Position numbers and translations under genes: made by a program. 23,256 bases of DNA from an uncultured Oscillospiraceae bacterium (GTDB lineage: Bacteria > Bacillota > Clostridia > Oscillospirales > Oscillospiraceae), in assembly GCA_910587285.1 (NCBI GenBank), contig CAJULM010000043.1, positions 1-23,256 of the forward strand, in the 5' to 3' direction. Shown here piece by piece: positions 1 through 5,552 of this stretch (position 1 is the stretch's first letter; each line of letters starts with the position of its first letter). The notes beneath the pieces are model-generated. The model searched no databases. It was not told the origin of the DNA and was given only the letters and a program-made list of their open reading frames with translations.

Positions 1-60
1 CCCTCTTATTATTTCCCTGTCTGCCTTTTAGGGAGCATATCACCGTGTCCAGAGGTCCGC

Positions 61-1395
61 TCACTTCTCCCGATCCACTTTCTTCTCGCCCTTGCCCAAC
101 TCCGGGGGCTGCTTCTCCTTCCACTCCCCCAGCAGGGCCATGATCTGGTCCTTCATCTCACGGGGCGTCTTGTCCTTGCCGAAAAACTGGGCCAATTCCG
201 CAGAACTGATGATCACGTCAAAATCCTCCTTTTTCTTCTCCTGGCTCAACACTGCGTCGATCACGTCCGGGTTGAGCTGGTTCTTCTCGTCCATCTCCCG
301 CAGCTTCTTGGCCTGGGCCTTGGAGGGGGACGACTGCTGCCCCTCGATGGACACAGCGATATACTTCTGGTGCTTGGGCCGGATGCGAGAAACCTCCACA
401 GCCGGGGTGAACGACAGCTTGCCGCCGTCCATGAGTTGTTTCAGCTCCGGCACAAGGTCATTGAGATAGATGTACCGCTGGACCGTCTTTCCGCTCATGC
501 TGTTGCGCTCGCCCACTTTGTCCAGGGACAGCTTGCCCACATCCGCGCCGTCCCCCCGCGCCCCCTGGTGCTTGATGGCCTCATACTGCTGCCGTAATGC
601 CGCCGCCTTTTCGCTGGGCAGGATCGTCTCCCGGTGGCGCAGGTTGTCGTCCGTCATGGCAAGGACAGCTTCATCATCCGTCATGTTGCGGACGATACAG
701 GGCATATTGCGGAAGCCCGCCAGCTCGCTGGCCCTCTGCCGCCGGTGGCCCGCTATGATCTCATAGCCGCCGCCCTCACGGGGCCGCACCAGGGCGGGCT
801 GGTGGACGCCGCCAGCCTTGACGGACGACACAAGGCCCTCCATCTCCACATCATCCCGGACGCCGAACGGGTGGTTCTGGAACGGGTGGAGCTGGGAGAG
901 GTCCAGATAGACGATCTCCTCTTTTTCAGCGCGGGAGGCGTCCCTGGGCTGGGGCGGCTGCTCCGGCGCGGGAGGGGGCGGGGCCTCCTCCTTGGCCGGG
1001 GCGGGCGGTCCGGCGGCCTTGTCCTGTTTGGGGACCCTGGCCGGTCTGCCAGCGCCGCCGCCACCGGGGGCCTGCTTCTCGCTCTTGGGCGGATGGCCCT
1101 TGCGCTTGGGCTTTTCCCCCTGGGCCGGGGCCTCCTTGGCTTTGGGCCGGCGGCCGCGCCGGGGCTTCTCTGGCTCCTCCTGGTGGCCGCCCTCCTTCTC
1201 CTGCCCAGCGCCGGGCTGGACGGACGACAGGTCGATCACCTTGTTCTCCTTGGCCGGGGGGCCCTCCATGCCGGGGATCACCGCCTGCTCCGTCTGCGCT
1301 GGGGCGGGCGGGGCCTCCGGCGCGGGAGGCTCCGGCTTCTGCTCCTCCGGGGCCTGCTTCCCAATGGGAACACCCGGCTTTTTATCTTCTGCCAC
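61..1395 (-). CDS. ParB/RepB/Spo0J-family partition protein
   Basis: This is a DNA-partition protein of the ParB CTPase/clamp family, which loads on a centromere-like site and works with a ParA ATPase. The ParB N-terminal domain begins near residue 160, and its box II motif GHRRQRA lies at about residues 216-222. An HTH-like segment follows (around SMSGKTVQRYIYLNDL). The first ~155 residues are Pro/Ala/Lys-rich and look disordered, with AT-hook-like pieces (RRGRRPK, GAGRPAR). At 444 aa it is longer than a chromosomal Spo0J (about 280-300 aa), which fits ParB of conjugative elements. I chose a GTG start at 1395 because GGAGG sits 8 nt upstream; an in-frame ATG at 1449 has no such site. No ParA is in the window, so it may lie beyond the left edge or be separate. 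The family call is firm; the mobile-element origin is inference. Confidence 0.88.
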   Translation of the reverse strand: MAEDKKPGVPIGKQAPEEQKPEPPAPEAPPAPAQTEQAVIPGMEGPPAKENKVIDLSSVQPGAGQEKEGGHQEEPEKPRRGRRPKAKEAPAQGEKPKRKGHPPKSEKQAPGGGGAGRPARVPKQDKAAGPPAPAKEEAPPPPAPEQPPQPRDASRAEKEEIVYLDLSQLHPFQNHPFGVRDDVEMEGLVSSVKAGGVHQPALVRPREGGGYEIIAGHRRQRASELAGFRNMPCIVRNMTDDEAVLAMTDDNLRHRETILPSEKAAALRQQYEAIKHQGARGDGADVGKLSLDKVGERNSMSGKTVQRYIYLNDLVPELKQLMDGGKLSFTPAVEVSRIRPKHQKYIAVSIEGQQSSPSKAQAKKLREMDEKNQLNPDVIDAVLSQEKKKEDFDVIISSAELAQFFGKDKTPREMKDQIMALLGEWKEKQPPELGKGEKKVDREK

Positions 1396-1431
1396 TTCTT
1401 CGACCTCCTTTTTCGTGTTTATATATGAAAA

Positions 1432-1459
1432 CGCCGCCCATAGTCTCACTTGGGCGGCG
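1432..1459. other. GC-rich hairpin upstream of parB
   Basis: CGCCGCCCA at 1432-1440 pairs perfectly with TGGGCGGCG at 1451-1459 around a 10-nt loop. It lies in the 144-bp gap between the divergent parB and HEPN-like genes, so it falls in the parB leader. It could be a 5' UTR structure, a ParB or regulator site, or a terminator for transcripts entering from outside. There is no T-run on either side, so a terminator is the least likely. Confidence 0.45.
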
Positions 1460-1477
1460 CTAACATAACAAAATAGC

Positions 1478-1507
1478 TTGTAGTGTTACCTAGTAACGTG
1501 TTATACT
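1478..1507 (+). promoter_or_regulatory. Putative promoter with embedded palindrome, HEPN-like gene
   Basis: A -10 box TATACT (1502-1507) follows a weak -35 TTGTAG (1478-1483) after 18 nt. The spacer contains the inverted repeat GTTAC-CTA-GTAAC (1485-1497). A palindrome between -35 and -10 is a classic repressor operator position. The start codon is about 33 nt downstream. The promoter is inferred by eye. Confidence 0.5.
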
Positions 1508-1539
1508 ATGAAACAATAAAGAATCAGGGAGAGAGTATT

Positions 1540-2100
1540 ATGGCTTCAAAGGAATATATACCAACTCACGATTTGGCTTATTGCCCTCAATCCGATCCTA
1601 CCTCACCTATATGCCAAAACTGTGATTGTAGCCATGTTGACATTGAAGAAGCAATTATTCTTCAAGAATGTCAGGCATTTTACACTGTATTTTTGCAATT
1701 AGAAAAACAATTAAAAAATAGTGGACTTCACAATGACAAACCCGATGATAACCTTCCACCTTTACTTTCTGTTCCATATATGGTTAATGGGGCATTTGCC
1801 AGTGAATTAGCATTAAAATATATGCTAATTTCTTCAAATGTGACTTTCAATATGAGAAAGGGGCATGATTTAGCATACTTGTTTCAACTATTACCTCAAA
1901 CACAGAAAAATATTTTAACTGCATCAATCAAAAAGGACTGTAACTTAAATGACGCTATTTTTCAAGATGGACTAAACTCGATAGCTGATACATTTAACAA
2001 GCAACGATACCAATTTAGCAATTACAATCAAGACTTAAGCACTCATATCATGTTTGCTCCTTTTGTTCATACCATGTGCAAATTTGTACTGGAAATATAA
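1540..2100 (+). CDS. AT-rich HEPN-like hypothetical protein
   Basis: This 186-aa protein has no assignment I can make with certainty. Residues 80-160 resemble the helical HEPN fold seen in many defence and toxin genes: a helix around ELALKYML (89-96), KGHDLAYLFQLLP (107-119) and a late aromatic motif NKQRY (153-157). The canonical catalytic Rx4-6H motif is not evident; R106 and H109 are only two residues apart. The N-terminus has CQNCDCSH (25-32), which with C15 could bind a metal. The ATG at 1540 is preceded by AGGGAGAGA; an upstream in-frame start at 1483 lacks a good site. Base composition is far AT-richer than parB or the integrase, so recent acquisition is likely. It sits alone between parB and the integrase. 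A defence or toxin role is inference. Confidence 0.6.
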   Translation: MASKEYIPTHDLAYCPQSDPTSPICQNCDCSHVDIEEAIILQECQAFYTVFLQLEKQLKNSGLHNDKPDDNLPPLLSVPYMVNGAFASELALKYMLISSNVTFNMRKGHDLAYLFQLLPQTQKNILTASIKKDCNLNDAIFQDGLNSIADTFNKQRYQFSNYNQDLSTHIMFAPFVHTMCKFVLEI

Positions 2101-2146
2101 GATAAAACCTCTTGCTGACGGCCTGCAAACCGTTGATATGACTGAC

Positions 2147-2161
2147 TTTCTTAAAGTCCTA
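2147..2161. repeat. Small inverted repeat
   Basis: GACTTT-CTT-AAAGTC, a 6-bp perfect dyad, lies between the HEPN-like gene and the integrase 3' end. This is a region where an integrase attachment site or recombinase arm sites might lie. No function can be read from it alone. Confidence 0.3.
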
Positions 2162-2184
2162 TAATTACACTCCGACCATTTTCT

Positions 2185-2219
2185 CGATAAAAACCGCTGA
2201 TTTTCAGCGGTTTTTATCG
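2185..2219. terminator. Bidirectional intrinsic terminator
   Basis: CGATAAAAACCGCTGA (2185-2200) pairs perfectly over 16 bp with 2204-2219 around a TTT loop. The GC core is flanked by A-rich and T-rich arms, the usual layout of a bidirectional terminator. It lies 85 bp past the HEPN-like gene and on the 3' side of the convergent integrase gene, so it can end transcripts from both. Confidence 0.8.
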
Positions 2220-2296
2220 TTTTCCAGAACTTTTTATCGCTTTTTATTTTTCGCAGTTGTCGCCCGACCCAGATTTGACCCATACCAGCGAAATTT

Positions 2297-2331
2297 CAGG
2301 GAGCGCCGGTTTTTTCTTCCGACGCTCCCTG
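2297..2331. terminator. Inverted repeat after integrase, possible terminator
   Basis: CAGGGAGCG (2297-2305) pairs with CGCTCCCTG (2323-2331), with a T-rich loop. It is about 30 bp past the integrase stop codon. No clean U-tract follows on the minus strand, so it may instead be part of the recombination site region (attL or attR). Both readings are tentative. Confidence 0.45.
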
Positions 2332-2362
2332 TGTCTATTGCAACTCTACTACTATTCTTTTT

Positions 2363-3523
2363 TCAGATGGCCTGGGCGATGAACCCTCCCATCCGGTCGG
2401 CAGCTTCTCTCCGCATATCCCCGGTGACGTGGGCGTAGGTGTCCAGAGTGAAGCCCGCGCTGTAGTGGCCCAAGATGTTGGACACCGTCTTGACGTCCAC
2501 GCCCTGCTGGATCGCCAAGGTTGCGAACGTATGGCGCAGGCCGTGAAAGGGCAGGTTTTCAGCGATCCCCGCCTTCCTCAGCAGGGTCTTGTGCAGCCGC
2601 CCGATGCAGTCCGGGCCGTACATCCGCCCCGTCACCGGCGAGGGAAACATATAGGGGTTGGACGGATGCTTTTCGTGTTCCTGCACCAGCAGATCCACCG
2701 TTTCCTGCGGCAGGCAGATCGTCCGCACCGAGTTGGCGGTTTTCGGCTGGGTCACCCGTACCTCGCCCTTCAAGCGCCCCGCCGACTTCGACACTGTCAG
2801 GGTGCGAGACTCCACGTCAAGGTCAGTCCAGAGGAGGGCCGTCAGCTCCCCCCTTCTTAGACCCGTGGTCAGCTCCAGATAGAACATGGGCAGGACACCG
2901 TGCTCCTCCGCCGCGCTGAGGTAAGCGCCGATCTGCTCCGCCGGAAGGATCTTCATCTCCTTTTTCTCTTTGGGCGGCAGTCGGCAGCCGATGGCCGGGT
3001 TGAAGGGGATGAGCCGTTCCTTCACTGCCTGATCCAGCGCCGTGCGGAGCATGGCGTGGAGACCGCGCACCGTCCGGGCGCTCAGGCTCCTGTCCTCCAT
3101 GCCTTCGTATTTCTCCACTCTGCCGCTCTTTTTTGTCTTGTTGTAAAATTTCTGGAGATCCAGGGTGGTGAGCTTTTCCAGCTTGATTTTGCCGATGTTG
3201 GGCGCGATGTGGTGTTCAATGTAGCTGCGGTAGTATTCCGCTGTGCTGTCTTTGACGGCAGGCTTGCAGTAGTTCTCATGCCAGAGCCAGCACCATTCCT
3301 CCACTGTATACTGGCCCGCCTTGGTCACGTCGATTTTCCCGTTTTTCTCAATGGCCTGGGCCAGCTTCTCTTTGCACTCTTTCTGTGTTTTGGCCAGGAC
3401 GTTTTTGTAGATGGCCTTGCCCGTCACTAGGTCGCGGCCCGCCGTATACCGGCCCTCCCAGCGGCCGTCGGGGCGCTTGCGTAGGCTGCCCTCGCCGTTT
3501 GCTCTTTTCTTACCCGTGGTCAC
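2363..3523 (-). CDS. Tyrosine recombinase / integrase
   Basis: This 386-aa integrase would catalyse site-specific integration and excision of the surrounding element through a covalent 3'-phosphotyrosine. It has the usual order: an N-terminal arm-binding segment (NGEGSLRKRPDGRWEGRY), a SAM-like core-binding domain (about 65-170) and a catalytic domain. Visible catalytic residues are R223 (TTGLRRGEL), H327 and R330 (HGLRHTFA), H353 (LGHY) and Y363 (LDTYAHV). Length and motifs match Tn916-type and phage integrases of Firmicutes. The start is GTG, overlapping the stop of the upstream DUF6809-like gene (GTGA), with GGAGGTGA immediately before it; translational coupling is therefore likely. Its 3' end faces 2101-2362, the likeliest place for one attachment site, though no tRNA gene was recognised there. 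The excisionase-like gene at 5239-5445 is a candidate partner. Confidence 0.95.
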   Translation of the reverse strand: MTTGKKRANGEGSLRKRPDGRWEGRYTAGRDLVTGKAIYKNVLAKTQKECKEKLAQAIEKNGKIDVTKAGQYTVEEWCWLWHENYCKPAVKDSTAEYYRSYIEHHIAPNIGKIKLEKLTTLDLQKFYNKTKKSGRVEKYEGMEDRSLSARTVRGLHAMLRTALDQAVKERLIPFNPAIGCRLPPKEKKEMKILPAEQIGAYLSAAEEHGVLPMFYLELTTGLRRGELTALLWTDLDVESRTLTVSKSAGRLKGEVRVTQPKTANSVRTICLPQETVDLLVQEHEKHPSNPYMFPSPVTGRMYGPDCIGRLHKTLLRKAGIAENLPFHGLRHTFATLAIQQGVDVKTVSNILGHYSAGFTLDTYAHVTGDMRREAADRMGGFIAQAI

Positions 3524-3816
3524 TCACCTCCATTTTTGATGTCGCCATCGTTGTTGTCCATGCACTCGGCCATCATCCTGACGCCCAGCCTGAAGCCCAG
3601 GATGAAATTTTCCAGAGCGGTGATGCTGTCGATCTCCTGTTGAGACCGGGTTAACCTGGTCAGGATCGTCCGCCCATCATCATCCAGCAGTTCCTCCAAC
3701 TGCTTTTCACATTGGGTAACGCGGTCTACCGCCTGTTTCAGCTCCCTGTTAGGTATCATCCTCTGTTCGTTAGGTGTGATATTGCCGTAGTAGAAATCTT
3801 CCAAAGTTCTTCTCAT
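3520..3816 (-). CDS. DUF6809-like small protein, copy 1
   Basis: This 98-aa protein is coupled to the integrase gene. It begins MRRTLEDFYYGNITPNEQ, has a charged, probably coiled-coil middle (about 25-65) and a conserved-looking segment ENFILGFRLGVRMMAE near the C-terminus. It resembles small proteins annotated DUF6809 in gut Firmicutes elements; the function is unknown. A paralogue lies at 12551-13003 (FICGFRLAWRLANEL). I chose the ATG at 3816 because GGAGG precedes it by 8 nt. The stop codon overlaps the integrase start by 4 nt, so this product is made with the integrase and could modulate recombination or copy control. That role is inference. A 24-bp element upstream is shared with the paralogue. 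Confidence 0.75.
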   Translation of the reverse strand: MRRTLEDFYYGNITPNEQRMIPNRELKQAVDRVTQCEKQLEELLDDDGRTILTRLTRSQQEIDSITALENFILGFRLGVRMMAECMDNNDGDIKNGGE

Positions 3817-3843
3817 TTTTCTCGCCTCCTGTAGCCACACACC

Positions 3844-3867
3844 ATACCACAGGTTGGGGGGAATAGC
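3844..3867 (-). promoter_or_regulatory. 24-bp leader element, copy 1
   Basis: On the minus strand this reads GCTATTCCCCCCAACCTG followed by TGGTAT. It matches 13031-13054 at 22 of 24 positions. In both places it ends 27 nt before the ATG of a DUF6809-like gene. The end TG-n-TAT resembles an extended -10 box (TGGTATGGT here), so it is either a shared promoter or a shared regulator site. Confidence 0.55.
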
Positions 3868-3928
3868 CATGGCAAACAGAAAGAATTATCAATCCAGACA
3901 TATCTTTTTTGCCTGTGGCGGCTGTCCC

Positions 3929-3957
3929 TTGATTACTTCCCCATTTAGCAGTACAAT
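3929..3957 (+). promoter_or_regulatory. Putative sigma-A-type promoter for the PI-PLC gene
   Basis: TTGATT (3929-3934) is followed after exactly 17 nt by TACAAT (3952-3957). The start codon lies about 50 nt downstream, with AGGAGGGG in front of it. Spacing and hexamers fit a housekeeping promoter, suggesting the PI-PLC gene is its own transcription unit. Confidence 0.6.
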
Positions 3958-4008
3958 TAGGTTAACGCCTGCTGGCTGGCGCACCTGGGACATTAGGAGG
4001 GGAAGACG

Positions 4009-5016
4009 ATGCAAAACACTAAAAAAGCCCCAAAGAAGGGGATACGGATCCTGTTGATGGTATTTGGCGGCATCCTTGCGGTGATGCTCCTTGCGGGGGC
4101 CGCCTTGTTTGTGATCCCGCTGACGGAGCGGGTAGATGTCTCCCCTGTGGCCGGCTCCGCCGACTGGATGGCAAGGCTGCCGGACGACGCGCCCCTGGGC
4201 AAACTGTCCATCCCCGGCACCCACGATGCGGGGACGCAGTATGTGCAGCTCGGCTTTTTCTCAAAGTGCCAGGCCCGGAGTATTGGCCAGCAGCTTGAGG
4301 ACGGCTTCCGCTACCTTGATATCCGCCTTGCCATCAGCGGGGACAGGCTCGACCTGAACCACGGCTTCTGCGAATGCAGAACCGGCGGCACGCCCTGGTC
4401 TGACCGGCTCATGCTGGAGGATGTGCTGGAGGATTGTTATGCCTTTCTCTCCGCCCATCCCACCGAGACCGTGATTTTCGCGGTCAAGCAGGAGCACGGG
4501 GGCGAGAGCGTGGCGGAGTTTCAGCGCGTCCTTGACCGCTATATCCAGGAAAATGCCGAGCGCTGGTATCTTGGCAGTGAGCTGCCCTCTTTAGGCGAGG
4601 CCCGCGGCAGGCTTGTTCTTTTGCGTCGGTATGATGACGAGGCGGAGCTTGGCAGGAATGCCGGTATCGCGCTCATCTGGCCAAATCAAAACGGCTATGA
4701 TGACCCCGCAAGGGCGTTTTCTTCTGAGAGTTGCTCCGTGGGCAGCCTGACCCTCGCCGTGCAGGATCGGTATGAATATGACGAGGAGGAGAAGTGGGCC
4801 GCGTTCTGCGCCGAGGCGGACAATCCCGACGCGGTGGCGCTGCGGTTCCTCAGCACCAAGGGGCATATGACGTTCGGGCACCCGTATCGCTACGCCAAAG
4901 AACTCAATCCCCGGCTGCTTGCGCTTTGCGAAAATCAGGATATATCCTTGGGGTGGATGGTGATCGACTTTGGCAATGCCCGGCTTGCCTCGGCGATCTA
5001 TGAGCAGAATTTTTAA
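4009..5016 (+). CDS. Membrane-anchored PI-PLC-type phosphodiesterase
   Basis: This 335-aa protein belongs to the bacterial phosphatidylinositol-specific phospholipase C (PI-PLC X-domain) family, which cleaves the phosphodiester of inositol phospholipids or GPI-type lipids by general acid-base catalysis. A basic start (KKAPKKGIR) and a hydrophobic segment (about 13-37) form a signal anchor, so the catalytic part should be outside the cell membrane. Catalytic blocks match Bacillus PI-PLC in order and spacing: IPGTHDAGT with H72 and D73, RYLDIRL with D104 and R106, and LNHGF with H118. GGAGGGG precedes the ATG. It stands alone, with its own promoter and a very strong terminator, between integrase and excisionase-like genes, and looks like element cargo. 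The real substrate is unknown; a bacterium lacking PI could use it on host lipids or on its own glycolipids (inference). Confidence 0.88.
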   Translation: MQNTKKAPKKGIRILLMVFGGILAVMLLAGAALFVIPLTERVDVSPVAGSADWMARLPDDAPLGKLSIPGTHDAGTQYVQLGFFSKCQARSIGQQLEDGFRYLDIRLAISGDRLDLNHGFCECRTGGTPWSDRLMLEDVLEDCYAFLSAHPTETVIFAVKQEHGGESVAEFQRVLDRYIQENAERWYLGSELPSLGEARGRLVLLRRYDDEAELGRNAGIALIWPNQNGYDDPARAFSSESCSVGSLTLAVQDRYEYDEEEKWAAFCAEADNPDAVALRFLSTKGHMTFGHPYRYAKELNPRLLALCENQDISLGWMVIDFGNARLASAIYEQNF

Positions 5017-5043
5017 GCGCTGTGTGATTTTCGGAAAAACCAT

Positions 5044-5083
5044 GCGGGCGGCGCTCCGCAGACGCGGAGCGCCGCCCGCTTTT
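5044..5083 (+). terminator. Strong intrinsic terminator after the PI-PLC gene
   Basis: GCGGGCGGCGCTCCGC (5044-5059) pairs perfectly with 5064-5079 around the AGAC loop and is followed by TTTT. It lies 28 bp after the PI-PLC stop codon. The 16-bp GC-rich stem makes it one of the clearest terminators in the window. Confidence 0.92.
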
Positions 5084-5095
5084 GCTTGAGAGCGT

Positions 5096-5188
5096 CTATT
5101 CCGGGTAACGGGTGTAGCGGGCATATCCGGGCTGCTCCTCCAGCCACCATTTGAAGTACTGCCCTCCCCACCGAACAAGGTTATTCAT
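5096..5188 (-). pseudogene. Small ORF or C-terminal gene remnant
   Basis: A 30-aa reading frame starts MNNLVRWGGQYFKWW and ends GYARYTRYPE. The same frame is open upstream of the ATG for about 14 more codons, back to a stop, giving KQTYIKVTESG before the M. Such aromatic-rich, protein-like sequence is unusual for chance. No ribosome binding site precedes the ATG, so it is more likely the 3' end of a broken gene than a working small gene. It lies just downstream of the HTH gene on the same strand. I do not recognise the family. Confidence 0.35.
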
Positions 5189-5238
5189 ACCGCTCTCGGT
5201 AACCTTGATGTACGTCTGTTTTTCACAGGATCAATTTA

Positions 5239-5445
5239 TTAGTCTCTTGCCATCTGCGTGTCAATCCAGCCGAGGAATTTCTCCTTCGGTACCACGATCC
5301 TACTGCCAATCTTCAATGCCGGAAAGCCCTCAGCGCGCACCAGTTCATAGGCCCCTGCGCGGCTGATGCCCAGCACCGCCGCCACCTCGGGAACGGACAG
5401 CATTAGCGGTAGTTGATCGTACGAGGTATACTGTGTTTTTCTCAT
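5239..5445 (-). CDS. Excisionase-like HTH DNA-binding protein
   Basis: This is a 68-aa protein of the MerR-like/excisionase helix-turn-helix group. The HTH is visible as LSVPEVAAVLGISRAGAYEL (16-35), followed by a wing with KIGSRIVVPKEKFLGWI (46-62), the typical layout of Xis and AlpA-type proteins. The ATG has GAAAGGA 5 nt upstream. In Tn916-type elements xis sits next to int; here the PI-PLC gene and a DUF6809-like gene lie between, so cargo may have been inserted. A role as recombination directionality factor is likely but unproven; a simple repressor is the alternative. One copy of a 32-bp direct repeat lies 40-71 nt before its start. Confidence 0.82.
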   Translation of the reverse strand: MRKTQYTSYDQLPLMLSVPEVAAVLGISRAGAYELVRAEGFPALKIGSRIVVPKEKFLGWIDTQMARD

Positions 5446-5484
5446 AATCGTCCTTTCTTCCTTCCCCGCGGAAGGGTTTTTAGT

Positions 5485-5516
5485 TTGTTGGATGCGTCTT
5501 GTTGATATAGTTCCTC
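5485..5516 (+). repeat. 32-bp direct repeat, copy A
   Basis: This copy starts TTGTTGGATGCGTCTTGTTG and ends in GATATAGTTCCTC-like sequence. It is identical over 32 bp to 13082-13113, in the same orientation and 7,597 bp away. Flanking bases differ. It lies between the relaxase stop and the start of the HTH gene. It could be an attachment-site duplication, a recombination scar or a shared control site. Confidence 0.8.
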
Positions 5517-5526
5517 CCCAAAATTT

Positions 5527-5537
5527 AGGGTAACCCT
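5527..5537. repeat. Short dyad flanked by AAAATTT repeats
   Basis: AGGGT-A-ACCCT is a perfect 11-bp dyad. It is bracketed by two AAAATTT heptamers (about 5520-5526 and 5540-5546), just past the relaxase 3' end. It may be an operator for the HTH gene or a recombinase site; the sequence alone does not decide. Confidence 0.35.
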
Positions 5538-5552
5538 ACGAAAATTTCAATG

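Noticed and set aside
1..60. A further gene at the left edge
   Set aside because: The 60 bases left of parB hold no frame with a start and ribosome binding site that can be judged.
634..1428. Plus-strand frame of 264 codons over parB
   Set aside because: It is Leu/Gly/Arg-rich low-complexity sequence opposite the ParB domain.
2101..2362. tRNA gene as the integration target beside the integrase
   Set aside because: No cloverleaf or T-arm was found; only a terminator and short dyads are visible. No matching attachment repeat was found on the far side.
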